In this document: piece by piece, positions 25,855-37,599 of the stretch
Layout: every line of letters begins with the position of its first letter
How positions within the stretch are numbered: the stretch's first letter is position 1
Assembly: GCA_946699065.1 (NCBI GenBank)
Contig: CAMPDV010000124.1
Span: forward strand, 310,001-374,000
DNA length: 64,000 nucleotides
Direction of reading: 5' to 3'
Source: Loxodes magnus
Lineage: Eukaryota; Ciliophora; Karyorelictea; Loxodida; Loxodidae
Position numbers and translations under genes: made by a program
Notes under the pieces: generated by a model
Told to the model about the DNA's origin: nothing
Databases searched by the model: none
Seen by the model: the letters and a program-made list of their open reading frames with translations, nothing else

Positions 25855-27930
25855 TATTTGTTTTATAGCTTATTTTAATAATTTCTTTATTAAAATAGCA
25901 CATCTTAAGGAAATGGATTTTCCTGACTTAGGTTCAATATAATTAAATTCTTAAATTATTTATTAATAAAGTATACTTATAAGTACCTTATTTCAAAACA
26001 TCGAATTTAAAGTTTAATTTTTTACCTTAAATCAAGGCAAATATAAAGATAGTTTTAAATAGTAAATTTAAATTATTTTTTACTTATATTTAATTTTATT
26101 CTAAATAAAAATTGATTATATTAATTTGATAAATTAGAAAAATTTGCAGAAAGTATAGAAAGCTGATTCTAAATCTTAGAAGATCTAGCAATGTTTATAC
26201 TTCCAATATTATACTGCTTAGAAGGCTTGATAATCGTACAACCTATCAAGAAGCTGCAATATTTTATATTACATAACTCATTTAGTGATATTAATTAAAA
26301 AAACTTAAACGATAAAAATTATTAGCTTTTACTGCATTAGAGAATATCATAGACTACATTCACTAACTATTAACATTATATACCTATATTCTCTATCTTA
26401 TTTAAAAAATGAATAAGCTGTAGAGAGTAATAAGCATTTAATAGTAGAAAAAGTAAAACCACATGCAAATACTAACTATAGTCTCTTTTAATTTGCTAAT
26501 AAATTAAAAATATAAACCTAATTTAGTATCTTGATTACTTATACATTTTTAAAGAAAAATAAATATTATAATATTGAAGTATCTTATATAGCTTCGATTT
26601 AATGTACAAATTTTAAAATTTAGCCTTTTGATTATTTTAGAAGCAATGGAATATATCTTGATATGAGAAGAATTTCTATTTATTTTAAAGTGTCAAAAAA
26701 AGAAAGAATTTATCTATCTAATCATCAGCTCAAATAAATATAAATTAGATATTTGTTACGTGTTAGTTTAAATTTATTTTTGGAAGAAAAAATTTATTAA
26801 AAATATAAACCTAAGCAATATAGCTATAAGTTGCCTGTCTATTACATTCATTTTTTATATTCAAGCTAAAAATAATAAAGTATCTAAGATTTTTTTAAGG
26901 CTTTTAGTTTATTTCAAAATTGAATATTATACAGCTTCTTAATCAAAATTAAAATTTTGAAAATAAAATATTTTGCAAATTTTCCGTCTTCATAGTAAAC
27001 ACCTTACATTTCTTCTTAAATATTTAAAATTTAATTTAAATATAATTTTATATTTTTAATTAAGAAAAGTTAAAGATTGAGAAAAAATATTTTTTTATTA
27101 AACTTTTAGTTCTAAATCAAAGTATTATTTAAGGAGTCACTTATGAGTTAGTCCTTAAATCTAAATCAATTTAGATTTTAGATTTGTTAGAATTTTTAAT
27201 TATTTACTTCCGAAAAGTATAAAATACCTAAAGCTTTTCTTTCGTTTCTTCATCTAGTTAGTTATTTTTTAATTAGAAATAATCTATTTCAGCTAAATAT
27301 AACTAAATCTCATATAAATTTGCATTAATTAATGTATTTCTAAAAAAAGTTGTAAAAAAGATAAAAAATATTTTTTCAGTTAGAAAAGCATAATTGCCTA
27401 AATATACTTAAAGATAAATTTACTAAATAAATCATCTTAACCTCAGTTTTTTAACTCTTTTAAAAAAATTTTCATTTAATCTTTATTAATTTATATTTAA
27501 ATGAAGTTCTGTAATTTTGTTGTCTATCAATTTAATTTGCTAAGTTTATTCAAAATTTAGTACCAATGATATTTAATTCGAATGCTTCTTAATCTAAAAT
27601 TATCAAAATATAATAATTTTATTTAAAATTTTAGAAAAGTATAAAAACTAATTAAACAAGAAATAAAATGAGAGAAAAAAAAAGCTTTTGAAATAATTTT
27701 CAATAATTATTAAATATAAAACTTTCCTTTATATTTATTATATTTTTCAAACTATAATTCACTCTTATAAAATATTTATTTAAAAAAAAGGAAAATAAAT
27801 AAAACTGTCTTGTCCAATTAAATGTAATTTAATATGATAGATAATATAAAATAATTTAAAATTTAATTAATAAAGTAACAAGAATTTATAGTGCTTTTAA
27901 GGAAAAAATTTTAAAGAGTTGACTTGATGT
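25855..27930. other. No gene recognised; A+T-rich spacer
   Basis: This interval lies between the WD40 gene (transcribed leftward from 25,854) and the 3' end of the RING/micro-exon gene. It is mostly A/T runs with no coding segment I trust on either strand and no alignable similarity to other parts of the window. It should contain the WD40 promoter just right of 25,854 and the 3' UTR of the leftward-transcribed RING gene near 27,930. Confidence 0.55.
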
Positions 27931-27997
27931 CTCATTCACGACTTTAATAAAAAATTACACTCTATATAAAAAAATCTCACTTTGATAAAAATCTTAC

Positions 27998-30900
27998 ATC
28001 CTATAAATAAACAAATAAATAACAATCTAATAAAAAAAAGCCTAAATGATATAAAATATTTACATAAATTCTCTTCAATAAATTATTTACTTTCTTTAAA
28101 AATAGATCAATACCACCTTTGAAATTTAAACTTTTACCATCTATAAATAGTTGAATCAACTTACATTCTATAAATATTTAGAGTATCTTACCCTCTAGAA
28201 ATATTCTAAAATTTTACCGCCTATGAATATAAAAATAGCTTACTATCTAAATTAGTTATATTATCTTACCTTCTATGAATATTTAGAGTATCTTACCCTC
28301 TAGAAATATTCTAAAAGTTTACCGCCTATGAATATAAAAATAGCTTACTATCTAAACTAGTTATATTATCTTGCATTCTATAAATATTTAGATAATTTTA
28401 CTCTCTAGAAATATTAAAAAATTTACCGCCTTTGAATATTTAAAATAGCGTACTATCTAAACTAGTCATATTATCTTGCATTCTATGAATATTAAAAATA
28501 GCTTACCATCTAAAATAGTCATATTATTTTACCTTCTATGAATATTTAGAGTATTTTACCCTCTAGAAATATTCAAAAAGTTTACCATCTATGAATATTT
28601 TAAATAGCTTACCATCTATAAATAGTCATATTATCTTACCTTTTATGAATATTTAGAGTATCTTACCCTCTAGAAATATTCTAAAAATTTACCGCCTATG
28701 AATATAAAAATAGCTTACTATCTAAACTAGTTATATTATCTTGCCTTCTATAAATATTTAGATAATTTTACTCTCTAGAAATATTAAAAAAATTTACCGC
28801 CTTTGAATATTTAAAATAGCGTACTATCTAAAATAGTCATATTATCTTGCATTCTATGAATATTAAAAATAGCTTACCATCTAAAATAGTCGTATTATTT
28901 TACCTTCTATGAATATTTAGATTGCTTTACCCTCTAGAAATATTCAAAAAGTTTACCTTCTATGAATTTTTTAAATAGCTTACCATCTATAAATAGTCAT
29001 ATTATCTTACCTTTTATGAATATTTAGAGTATCTTACCCTCTAAAAATATTCTAAAAATTTACCGCCTATGAATATAAAAATAGCTTACTATCTATAAAT
29101 AGTCATATTATCTTGCATTCTATAAATATTTAGATAATTTTACTCTCTAGAAATATTAAAAAAATTTACCGCCTTTGAATATTTAAAATAGCGTACTATC
29201 TAAAATAGTCATATTATCTTGCATTCTATGAATATTAAAAATAGCTTACCATCTAAAATAGTCGTATTATTTTACCTTCTATGAATATTTAGATTGCTTT
29301 ACCCTCTAGAAATATTCAAAAAGTTTACCTTCTATGAATTTTTTAAATAGCTTACCATCTAAAATAGCCATATTATCTTACCTTCTATGAATATTTAGAG
29401 TATCTTACCCTCTAGAAATATTCTAAAAATTTACCGCCTATGAATATAAAAATAGCTTATTATCTAAACTAGTTATATTATCTTGCCTTCTATAAATATT
29501 TAGATAATTTTACTCTCTAGAAATATTAAAAAAATTTACCGCCTTTGAATATTTAAAATAGCGTACTATCTAAAATAGTCATATTATCTTGCGTTCTATA
29601 AATATTTAGAGTATCTTACCCTCTAGAAATATTCAAAAAATTTACCATCTATGAATAATTAAATTACTTACAGTCTATAGATAATTAAAATATCATGCCA
29701 TCTATAAATATTATAAAAATAAAACCATCTAATTATTTTAAAATACTTCCAATCTATAAATCTTTTAAATATCTCACCCTCTTTATATTTAAATAACTTA
29801 CATGCTATAAATATTTAAGATACTTTATCGACTATTATCATTTAGAATATATTACCGTCTATATATATTAAATCTATCGTACTATCTATAATAATTTAAA
29901 TTATCTTACTGACTTTTAATATTTAAAATTCCTTACATACTGTAAATATTTACATAGCTTACAGTCTATAATAATTTAAGATGAATACCGCCTATATATA
30001 TTTCAAATATCTTACTGTCTTTTGATTTTAAATAATTCACAATCTATAAAATTTTAAAATATCTTATCTTTTTTAATGATGAAATATATACCCTATTCTA
30101 ATTTTAAAAAATTAACTTTCTTAGTTTATTTAAATATCTTACTCTCTTTATAGATAGAAATTGCTAACCCTCTAATATATTTAAATATCTTACTTTCTTT
30201 ATAGATTTGAAATTGCTAACTCTCTAATGTATTTAAATATCTTACTTTCTTTATAGATTTGAAATTGCTAACCCTCTAATATATTTAAATATCTTACCCT
30301 CTTTAAAAATTTAAAAATGCCTACAATCTATAAATATTTAAATTACTTACTCACTAAATATTTGAAAGTATCTTACATTCTTTAAGTGTTTGAAATATTT
30401 TACAGTCTTTATGATTTTATTTTGGTTACATTCTAAATTTTAAATATCGCACCGACTGAAGTTAATTATTATATCTTACTTTCTGAAAATATTTAAACCA
30501 TCTAACTATCTATATTTATTGGAAATATATTACAATCTATAAATAAAAATGCTTACCAGCTAAAAATTTTTTAAATAGTTTACATTCTGCAATATATAAA
30601 AGTGCTTACCATCTAGAGAAATTTAAAATAGTTTGCCTTCTTCGAATTTTTAAATAAGCTTACCTTCTAATTCTATAAATGCTTAAAAAAGCTAACCCAC
30701 TTTAGCAATTTAAGAAATTACACTCTGCAAATATTTAAAAAAACATGCAGTCTATAAATTAATAAAAGATTACCTTCTATAAATTTTAAAAAGCTAACCC
30801 CCTATAATTTAAAATAATCTTACATTCTAAAAATATTTAAATTATTTAACCCACTAAAATATAAAAAATATACGCTCTTTAAATATTTAATAAAATTTGC

Positions 30901-31981
30901 TGTCTTTAAAAAATTAAAACTTTACAATCTGTATCAAATCAAATACCTCCTTTTTTATTATTTACTCCCTATTTTATAAAATTACTTCCTAAACATAGGG
31001 TATCTTACTTTCTTCATTTATTATTTTACTATCTTTTTTTATATGATTACAAACTTCTTTAATTTTTACATTCTAATTTGAATTTTTACTTTCTTTATTA
31101 GATATTTTATTACTATCTAATTTTAGATTGTTACATTCTTGTATTAAATGCATTACATTCTAATTTTTTAAATATTACTCTCTTCTATTAAATATAGTAC
31201 TGACTTTTTTAAAATTTACCTCCTATATATTTATTAATAACTTTCTTCGAATTCAAAACTGCCTTCAATTAAATTTTTTATACTTTCAACTAATTTATAA
31301 GACTATTATACTTTCTAATTTTTAAAAATGCTCTACGTTCTATTATTACATTATTTACTGTATTATTCACGCATTTTCTTCAAAACTGAATTGATTACTC
31401 ATTACTTTCTATCTTTAATTTTTTACAACCTAAATTTAATCTAATTTCTCACTTCCTAAAATTTGTCTTTAGTTACATTTGTTAAAAATCATTGTAAAGA
31501 AAACCTTATATTCACCTTCCATTTTTGCTATAATTTGCTAATTTTCTTAATAATTTCCTTATTGATAAAGTTCAAAAAATTCAGTCTTGATTTTATAAAA
31601 TCTTTCTATTTTATTTTTTAGTTGCTAAATTGTTCAGCCTTCCTCTATTTCTAAGTCTAATTTTGATTCATTTTAAGTCATAAGTAGAATTTTAATTTTT
31701 TTTAGTTTTGCCTATAAAGGTATCTCATTTTTTATTTCTTCGAAATTTTTTTATTTCTATTCGCTTTCACTTGAGATAATTGCTTAGTTAGCAAAACATT
31801 TTGGATCAGATAAGGTAATTTTTTAATTCTCTCTTAATGAATGAAAACATTAACTATTATATTCGTAAGATTCAAGAGAACAAAAATCACATGGTTAATG
31901 ATCACAAGGAAGAATATCGAAAATTCTTGATAGCGTATCTAAGTGACATAAACATGTGCCACAACTATTAGGAATAGACAT
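27998..31981 (-). CDS. RING / ubiquitin-like protein with an acidic tail encoded by ~125-130 single-codon exons
   Basis: Exon 1 (31,981 down to 31,477; 505 nt) starts with ATG and encodes 168 residues plus one extra base (phase 1). Residues 7-34 carry a RING-type pattern: C-x2-C, 15 residues, C-D-H-x2-C-x2-C, with the typical LPC(D)H(Q)PC block. The last two zinc ligands are atypical (C45, H47 or C62). Residues 95-168 have a ubiquitin-like pattern (KIKILL strand, TIQQLKNKIE helix, FELYQQGN turn, YKVFFTMIF last strand); UGA codes W116. The region to the left is an array in which AG, a triplet and GTAA recur about every 26-27 bases on this strand. Splicing every unit in the phase left by exon 1 gives pieces such as RDYKLEWEDQLEEDESDYK, then repeats of DEEDEYSEKYSEED, without UGA. 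The first UGA after the array would be formed across the junction into the triplet at 27,998-28,000; the true 3' end could lie as far as about 27,936. Likely a RING-type E3 with an acidic disordered tail. RING-Ubl exon confidence is high; splicing is inferred. Confidence 0.78.
28087..31460 (-). repeat. Array of ~125-130 tiny intron-like units separated by 3-nt exons
   Basis: On the minus strand almost every unit reads GTAA(G)-body-(T/A)AG, then three free bases, then the next GTAA. On the plus strand this appears as TTAC-NNN-CT. Unit length is usually 26-27 bases in the left part and often about 18-27 in the right part. The three bases vary freely in the older right half (AAG, TGG, ACA, GGG, CTG, TCG and so on) while the flanking AG and GTAA stay, with occasional GCAA, GTTA or GTGA donors. 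The few longer exons (30,090; 31,050; 31,180 areas) are 6 nt, still multiples of three. I counted about 57 units from 28,087 to 29,580 and about 70 from there to 31,460. A few units are damaged (for example near 30,065, and a GG donor near 29,750), so some introns may be merged. Confidence 0.85.
28261..29580 (-). repeat. 14-unit higher-order repeat of 370-371 bp within the micro-exon array
   Basis: The same series of 14 intron-plus-triplet units recurs with starts at about 28,261, 28,631, 29,002 and 29,373 (spacing 370, 371, 371), the last copy being partial. Copies are close to identical apart from scattered substitutions. Spliced in the inferred phase each copy adds 14 residues, DEEDEYSEKYSEED with Y/D variation. 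The genomic period is not divisible by three, whereas the spliced period (42 nt) is, so a change in copy number would preserve frame only if the units are spliced. Confidence 0.87.
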
Positions 31982-33437
31982 TTTTATATAGAAAAGTGGA
32001 ATTAAATTTAATTTAAACTAACTAATATCATTTTAATTTGAAAATTGAAACAAAAAATTTTAAAGCTCATATTGAGAAATATAAAAAAATTATAAAGATA
32101 AAGCTAAAATTAAGCAAAAAATAAAAAAAAAACTTAACAAGAAATTAAAAAATTATAAATAATTTATAAAGTTTAATACTAATATAAACTTAAAAATATT
32201 TTCAATTTTTAGAAAATTAATACATATTTTATTAAAAAAATCAAATAAGCATATTGAATCTAGCAGATTTAAAAACAGGAGTTAATTTTATATTTTTTAG
32301 TATTATTATATTTATAAAATATGATATTATTTCAATAAATTATTATATGATAAAAAATAAAATAAATATATTAATGTATAAAAATATTTATTTATTAATA
32401 TATAAATGATATAACTTGAAATTTAAATAGTAAAATAAAATTTAACTAAAAAATATTCTAATAATTAAATAAACATTAAACAAACAAATAAAAGATATAA
32501 TATTTACATTTTTGCAAAATAATAAAAGAAGTAATAGAATAAAAAAATATAATATAATATCATATTATTTAATGTTATAATTAAAGAAATCTAATAAAAT
32601 AAAATAATAACTCGATATTAAAATAATTAAAAAAATAAAAATTTTAATATTAGTATATATAAAATATAATAAAATATAAATATAAGAAAAATAAAAAAGT
32701 CTAACATAATTTAAATAAGATAATAAATTTAAAATAAAAGAAAAAATATAATAGGTGATTATTAAATAAATAAATGTAAAAAAATCAAAAATATAAAATA
32801 TCAGCTTTATAGCATTTTTTATAAAATTTCTCTAAATTAAATTAAAAAAGCTGCATAAAGACTTAAAATATAATTCATAATTTTAAATAAAAATATATTA
32901 AAATTTTAATTAAAAAAATATAATAGAATATTATTAAAGGAATAAATAAAGTGAAAAAAGAAAATAATATAAACTATATAGAAATTTAATATAAAATTAA
33001 AATTTTAAATATAATTAAATTATATTACACTAAAAAATAATTATTATAAATTATAAAGATAATAAAATAAAATAAAAGTAAATAAATAATATAAGATGTA
33101 TAAAGTCCAAAAAAAAGAATCTATAAAGAAAATAAAATATAATATCATACTTTTAAAAGGATAATAAAATTGTTAAAAATTTTTTTAAATAATAGATTTT
33201 TATTATTATAACAAAATAATTAAAATAGAAAATAAAATTATTTAAAAAATAAATATATAATTAAATTAAATTAAATTAAATTAAAAGAACTGAAGATCAA
33301 TTTAGATTTTTTCATTTTTTTTATTATTAAGAAAGAATTTAAAAATTTTTAATTCTTAAAATAGTAAAAATTAATAAATAATAATAATAAATAAAAATGT
33401 TAAGAAAATAAATGGAAATAGTAAATATTAATAAGCC
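31982..33437. other. Very A+T-rich gap; short (TTAAA)5 repeat
   Basis: This interval separates the start of the leftward RING gene from the rightward broken TPR-kinase copy. Base composition is almost entirely A/T from about 32,090. A perfect five-copy TTAAA repeat sits at 33,261-33,285. The RING gene promoter should lie just right of 31,981; no recognisable element is seen. No gene is supported. Confidence 0.6.
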
Positions 33438-34740
33438 AATAAAGGAAAGGCCATATATGTGTTAGGAAAGTTTGAAGAATCTATTGAAGACTATAACATG
33501 TTTATTTAAATAAATCCTAATTTAGATGTAGCATAATACAATAAAAGATTAGTTTTATAGGAGTTTAAAAAGTAAAAAGAAATTATTGAAGCTCATCATG
33601 TGTTCATTTAAATTAACCCTTAAAAAGATGAAGCATAAATCAAATAAAGAACTAATTTTAGATAATTTAGGAAAGTATAAAGAAGCTATTGAGGACCTTT
33701 AAATGTTTATAAAATAAATTCTAAATAAGATACAGCATATTACAATAAAGGGATGCTTTAGTACTGTGTATTAATAAACATAGATGGATTTTAGTATGCT
33801 CTCAAAGAATAAGAGAAATTGATAATCCTCAAAAACTATATGAAGACTTCTTTCTAGAATGCAAAGCTCTTTTGAGTGTTACAGTTAAAGAATAAAAAAC
33901 TTGTGAGAGTTACTTTGATACATCTTAACAAGGCAACTATAGTTTTTGCTTTTATACTGAGTACATGGATAAAGGAAACTTATTCAATTTAATAAAATCT
34001 TAGCAGTTATTTGCAGATTATAAGAGAGATCCTTAACTTAGATTTTTTAAAAAGCTTAAGTTAATAAGTGAGATAGCTGAAGGAGTATAAGCAATACACT
34101 AAAGAGATTTAGTTCATAGAGATATAAAATCACTTAATATTTTATTAGATAACAACGATTCCTCTAAAATAGCTGATTTCGGATTAGTTAGAGAAGCAAA
34201 TATTACTACTACTTTATAATAAAGAGGATCATATTAATGAATGGCTCCTGAAATCTTCAATAGCAAAGTTAATCAAAAAAGTGATATTTGATCTTTGGCT
34301 TGTGTAACTGTAGAAATACTTAACGAAAGGCTACCATATCCAAATTTAAAAACTAATGCATAAGTAATGAAATCAGTTTATTTAGATAAATGCTATCCTT
34401 GCTTTTCAAATGAGATAAATCAAGAACCTTAATTAGTTGATTTTCTAACATAATACTTCAGTTATGAACCAAATTAAAGGACTAACATTGGTACATTCAA
34501 ATATAAAATAGATATTTTGAATGAAGAATGAATTTTTAAGATAACCGAAATATATAATAGAATATAAATGAAGAAAATTTAAAGTCATAAAATATATTAA
34601 AATAAGATTAAATAGGTTAAATAACTTTCTAAGAGAGTAATCTTAAAATCCGTTCATAATAGACAGAAAGAGGGATTTATTAGTAAGGAAACAGTATTCT
34701 AAAGGTTCAAGTATAAATGAAGATAAGTAATGAAGAAGAA
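33438..34740 (+). pseudogene. Broken TPR-kinase copy, inverted relative to 45.68-48.60 kb
   Basis: It starts with degenerate TPR units (33,438-33,760; for example NKGKAIYVLGKFEESIEDYN followed by IQINPN). It then passes with frame changes straight into a protein kinase domain from about 33,760 (GCFSTVY loop). The kinase core reads cleanly from 33,800: catalytic loop LVHRDIKSLNILL, DFGLVRE, QWMAPE and SDIWSL, with UGA at both Trp positions. Compared with the intact gene the ~70-residue linker between TPRs and kinase is missing. Frame changes are also needed within the TPRs, between TPRs and kinase, and in the N-lobe around the YALKE lysine. The similarity to the intact gene continues past the kinase to about 34,700. 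Kinase-core DNA is close to identical between copies. Probably not functional as a single frame. Confidence 0.88.
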
Positions 34741-34849
34741 TGGCTTAATATATTTTAAATTAAGATTAGTTATAAAATTAAAATTTTAATAGTCATAATG
34801 TTATTATAAAAGAAGATGGAAAATGTTAAAGTTTATTTGGCTTTAGCCA

Positions 34850-36250
34850 TAAATTTACAATAAATTTAAATAAGCTTCTTATCATTTAACTAATACTAAA
34901 TAATTTACACTAGCAGCTTTGTCATTGATTAATTATCTATTCTCCGTCTAAATCTTATTACTAAAGATCACAACAATAGAAGGTACTTTATTAAATAGTA
35001 AAATGTAAGTTTTATAAATTGAGTAGATTTAACTAAAAAATTAGCTTTAATTTATAAACGATAATAAAGTTTAAAGGATGATTAATGAGTAATCTAAATT
35101 AATTAATAAAAAGATCTTTAATTAAATCTTAGCTTATTTAGCAAGTTGTTTATGGTTAGATTTATTATAAAGAAGTAATCATAAATAGATAGTTTAACTT
35201 TTTAAATTTAATCTTCCTTATTTAATTTAGTTTATTTATCTATTATTTTCTTAAGGAAACTTATTAACAAAGATATCATTATAGCTATTAAAATAAGTTT
35301 ATCTTAAAAAAACTTTATTTGTATGATATACAGGAATAAGAAGGAGAAATTAAATTAGTAGTTTGTTAATATCTTTAGCTAAAACTTAAAATAACAGATT
35401 ATAACTATATTCAGAAAGTCACATGATTAAGTATAAGAAAAATACCTTTAAGAAATAGAAAAAATTCCATGCTCTATAATAAAAATTAACTAAGAACCTA
35501 TTTGATTGTATATTAGAAGATCTAGATTATTAAATCTAGCTGAATGTAGTACTGAGTATGGAAATCAGAAAGTAGAATCTTTATCTGTCTTTGATTAAAT
35601 ACAAAACAAAAAATCAGATCTCTAAGACAAAAATAGTAGGAATTGAAAATATTCATTCCATAAATTACCAAACTAATATAGATATTTAGTTAGATAGCTC
35701 TTAATCAAGCTTAAGTATCGATATTAGAAAAATACCTTGATAACGAATGGAGATAAGATGAAAAATAATAATAGAACATTAATAATCTAACTAAAGTATT
35801 AGCAGAAGATATTTCTACTAAATTAAATTATTCCAAAATTTTATTTTAGTAGTTCTAGATGCTATTAGATTATATTCGTACACTGAAAACTTAAAGAGTT
35901 ATATAATATTAAGATAGAATGGATACTTGTTATCGCAAAAGGAATAATTTAAAAATGTATGAGATAAAATAAAGAATGCTTAATAATACCTTGAACATGT
36001 CCCAGAATTTCTTTTGAAAAAAGCTAATAAGCATGAATGATATTATGGTTATTACTTACAATGCTGAAAAAGTAAAATTTCTGAAAAAAGTCACAATAAT
36101 CATATAATTAGATATTATAATAAATTTTAAATGAAATCCTACCCAAATGATTGCTATTTACTTATTTAAGTGATATATAATTCTTATGTAAAAGATATTA
36201 GTACTTTCTTGATAGATTTGGATAATCTCTTGTATAAAGAAAAAGAAATA
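34850..36250 (+). pseudogene. Decayed RNF213-like C-terminal fragment
   Basis: The best block is 35,340-35,790, which aligns with 19,925-20,345 of the intact gene: the region of LEDPEYYQLAICNPEYGNG appears as LEDLDYQI and a nearby VLSMEIRK in shifted frames, and SSKGSQSSLILDIR as DSSQSSLSIDIR. Frame must be changed several times. The segment before it (34,870-35,280) has counterparts at 42,400-42,600 and 50,200-50,470, so all three are members of one decayed paralogue lineage distinct from the intact gene. It follows directly after the broken kinase copy. Confidence 0.68.
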
Positions 36251-37599
36251 GATTTAATCTTAATCCTTTTGTCTTTTCTCTGTTACTGTATCGACTTTTC
36301 AAAAGCTATTATAACTTGATAATTTTTTATGAGTTTCTTTATTTTTGATTAACTCTAGTCTGAAGCTATTCTACCAATTTAACTTTTTCTTATCTTCTCT
36401 GGTAAGTTGTTAAAGTGTTATGTGAACTCTTCTTAATTATTTTTGCTTAAGCTTAGCAATATGAGTCATACAGATGTGAGATGATTAAATATATGGATTA
36501 GTAAATAATAATTACATAAGCTGCTAAAATGATTATTTAAAGGTAATTATTTAATAAAGTTAAAAATTTCTTCTTAACTACTTAAATAATTTTCCCGCTT
36601 AATACAAATAAATCTTAAATATAAAAGTTTGAATTTAAATATTTGATGCTTAGTTATAAGCTAAAGAATGATAATGATGGATGATAGAATTAATTTTAAT
36701 TAGTTACTTTTATAACTTTAATTTTATGCTTATACTAGATTAATAATTTCACTCTTCTTGTTGAAGCAAAATATTTCCATTATTAATAAGTTTCTATAAT
36801 TTTATTAAATAAGTTCAAATGAGCTATCTATTAACTTAAGACAATATTAGCTATCTATGTATTCATTTTTTTAAATTAAGAAGGTAGAAAATTATCTTTT
36901 TATATCTTGTTCTAACTAGTTCTTAAGGACTATCTCTTTAAAAATTAAAATTGTTTTAATTATAAAAACTTTATCTGATCTAACGTTTAAAATTCTTAAT
37001 ATATTAAGAAATATATTTAAATAAATGCTTTTAATCAGGCTAAAATTTATTATTTATCTATCTTTATAGAAATATTCTTTGCTTTATATAAGAGACTATT
37101 TAAAATAAAAAGAACAACAATCATGATGAGTAAATATCTAACAACTTAGCTATTATATTTACGTTTTAGTGTGCTGCTAACAAATTTAGTAAGTTAAATA
37201 ATATTTTTCTATTTATTCAATATATCTGCTAACCAAAATCTAACCTCTTTTCATTTTAGGTTATTATCTTAATGTGAGATGCTTAAGATACTAGTCTCAT
37301 TTCTTTAAATAATGCTAATATTTGGGTAAGAACTCTTTTACTTTTATCTTTTTCTTGCTTTATTTAAAATTATAGAGTAATTTTTAGGATTAATCTAAAA
37401 GGATATCACTCAATATGTATAAAAAAGATAAATAGCTATTTAGTGCTAATCTAATTTACCTTAAAGAAAAAGATAGTGCATATAGTTATTTAGTAAATCA
37501 AAGTGATTTATCCTTATAAAATTATAATATTTTGGGAATTTTCTTTTATAGCTTACAAGCTTTTTTCACTTCATAATAGAAAAGGTTTTAAAGAAAGTA
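36251..37599. other. Decayed sequence, weakly paralogous to 43.6-44.7 kb
   Basis: No reading frame can be trusted. Several blocks (near 36,380-36,440, 36,640-36,840 and 37,080-37,200) resemble 43,700-43,750, 43,930-44,100 and 44,470-44,600 in order and orientation. This shows that 34.9-37.2 kb and 42.4-44.7 kb descend from a duplicated unit about 7.4 kb apart. Function not recognised. Confidence 0.45.

Noticed and set aside
28087..31460. Array as a CRISPR array, a centromeric satellite, or an unspliced coding repeat
   Set aside because: There are no long unique spacers, so not CRISPR. A plain satellite would not conserve only AG-NNN-GTAA in diverged units. Unspliced coding fails because unit lengths vary (about 18-31 nt) and the 370/371-bp block is not a multiple of three. 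The satellite option is not fully excluded without RNA.
31837..32404. Plus-strand open frame starting MNENINYYIRKIQENKN
   Set aside because: It is antisense to the RING exon. The minus-strand frame has the Cys/His spacing of a RING finger, a ubiquitin-like domain, and ends in the phase that the micro-exon array needs. The plus-strand frame owes its length to the lack of stops in this code.
33261..33285. (TTAAA)5 as a telomere-like or regulatory repeat
   Set aside because: It contains no G, unlike ciliate telomeres, and sits in almost pure A/T DNA where such runs arise easily.
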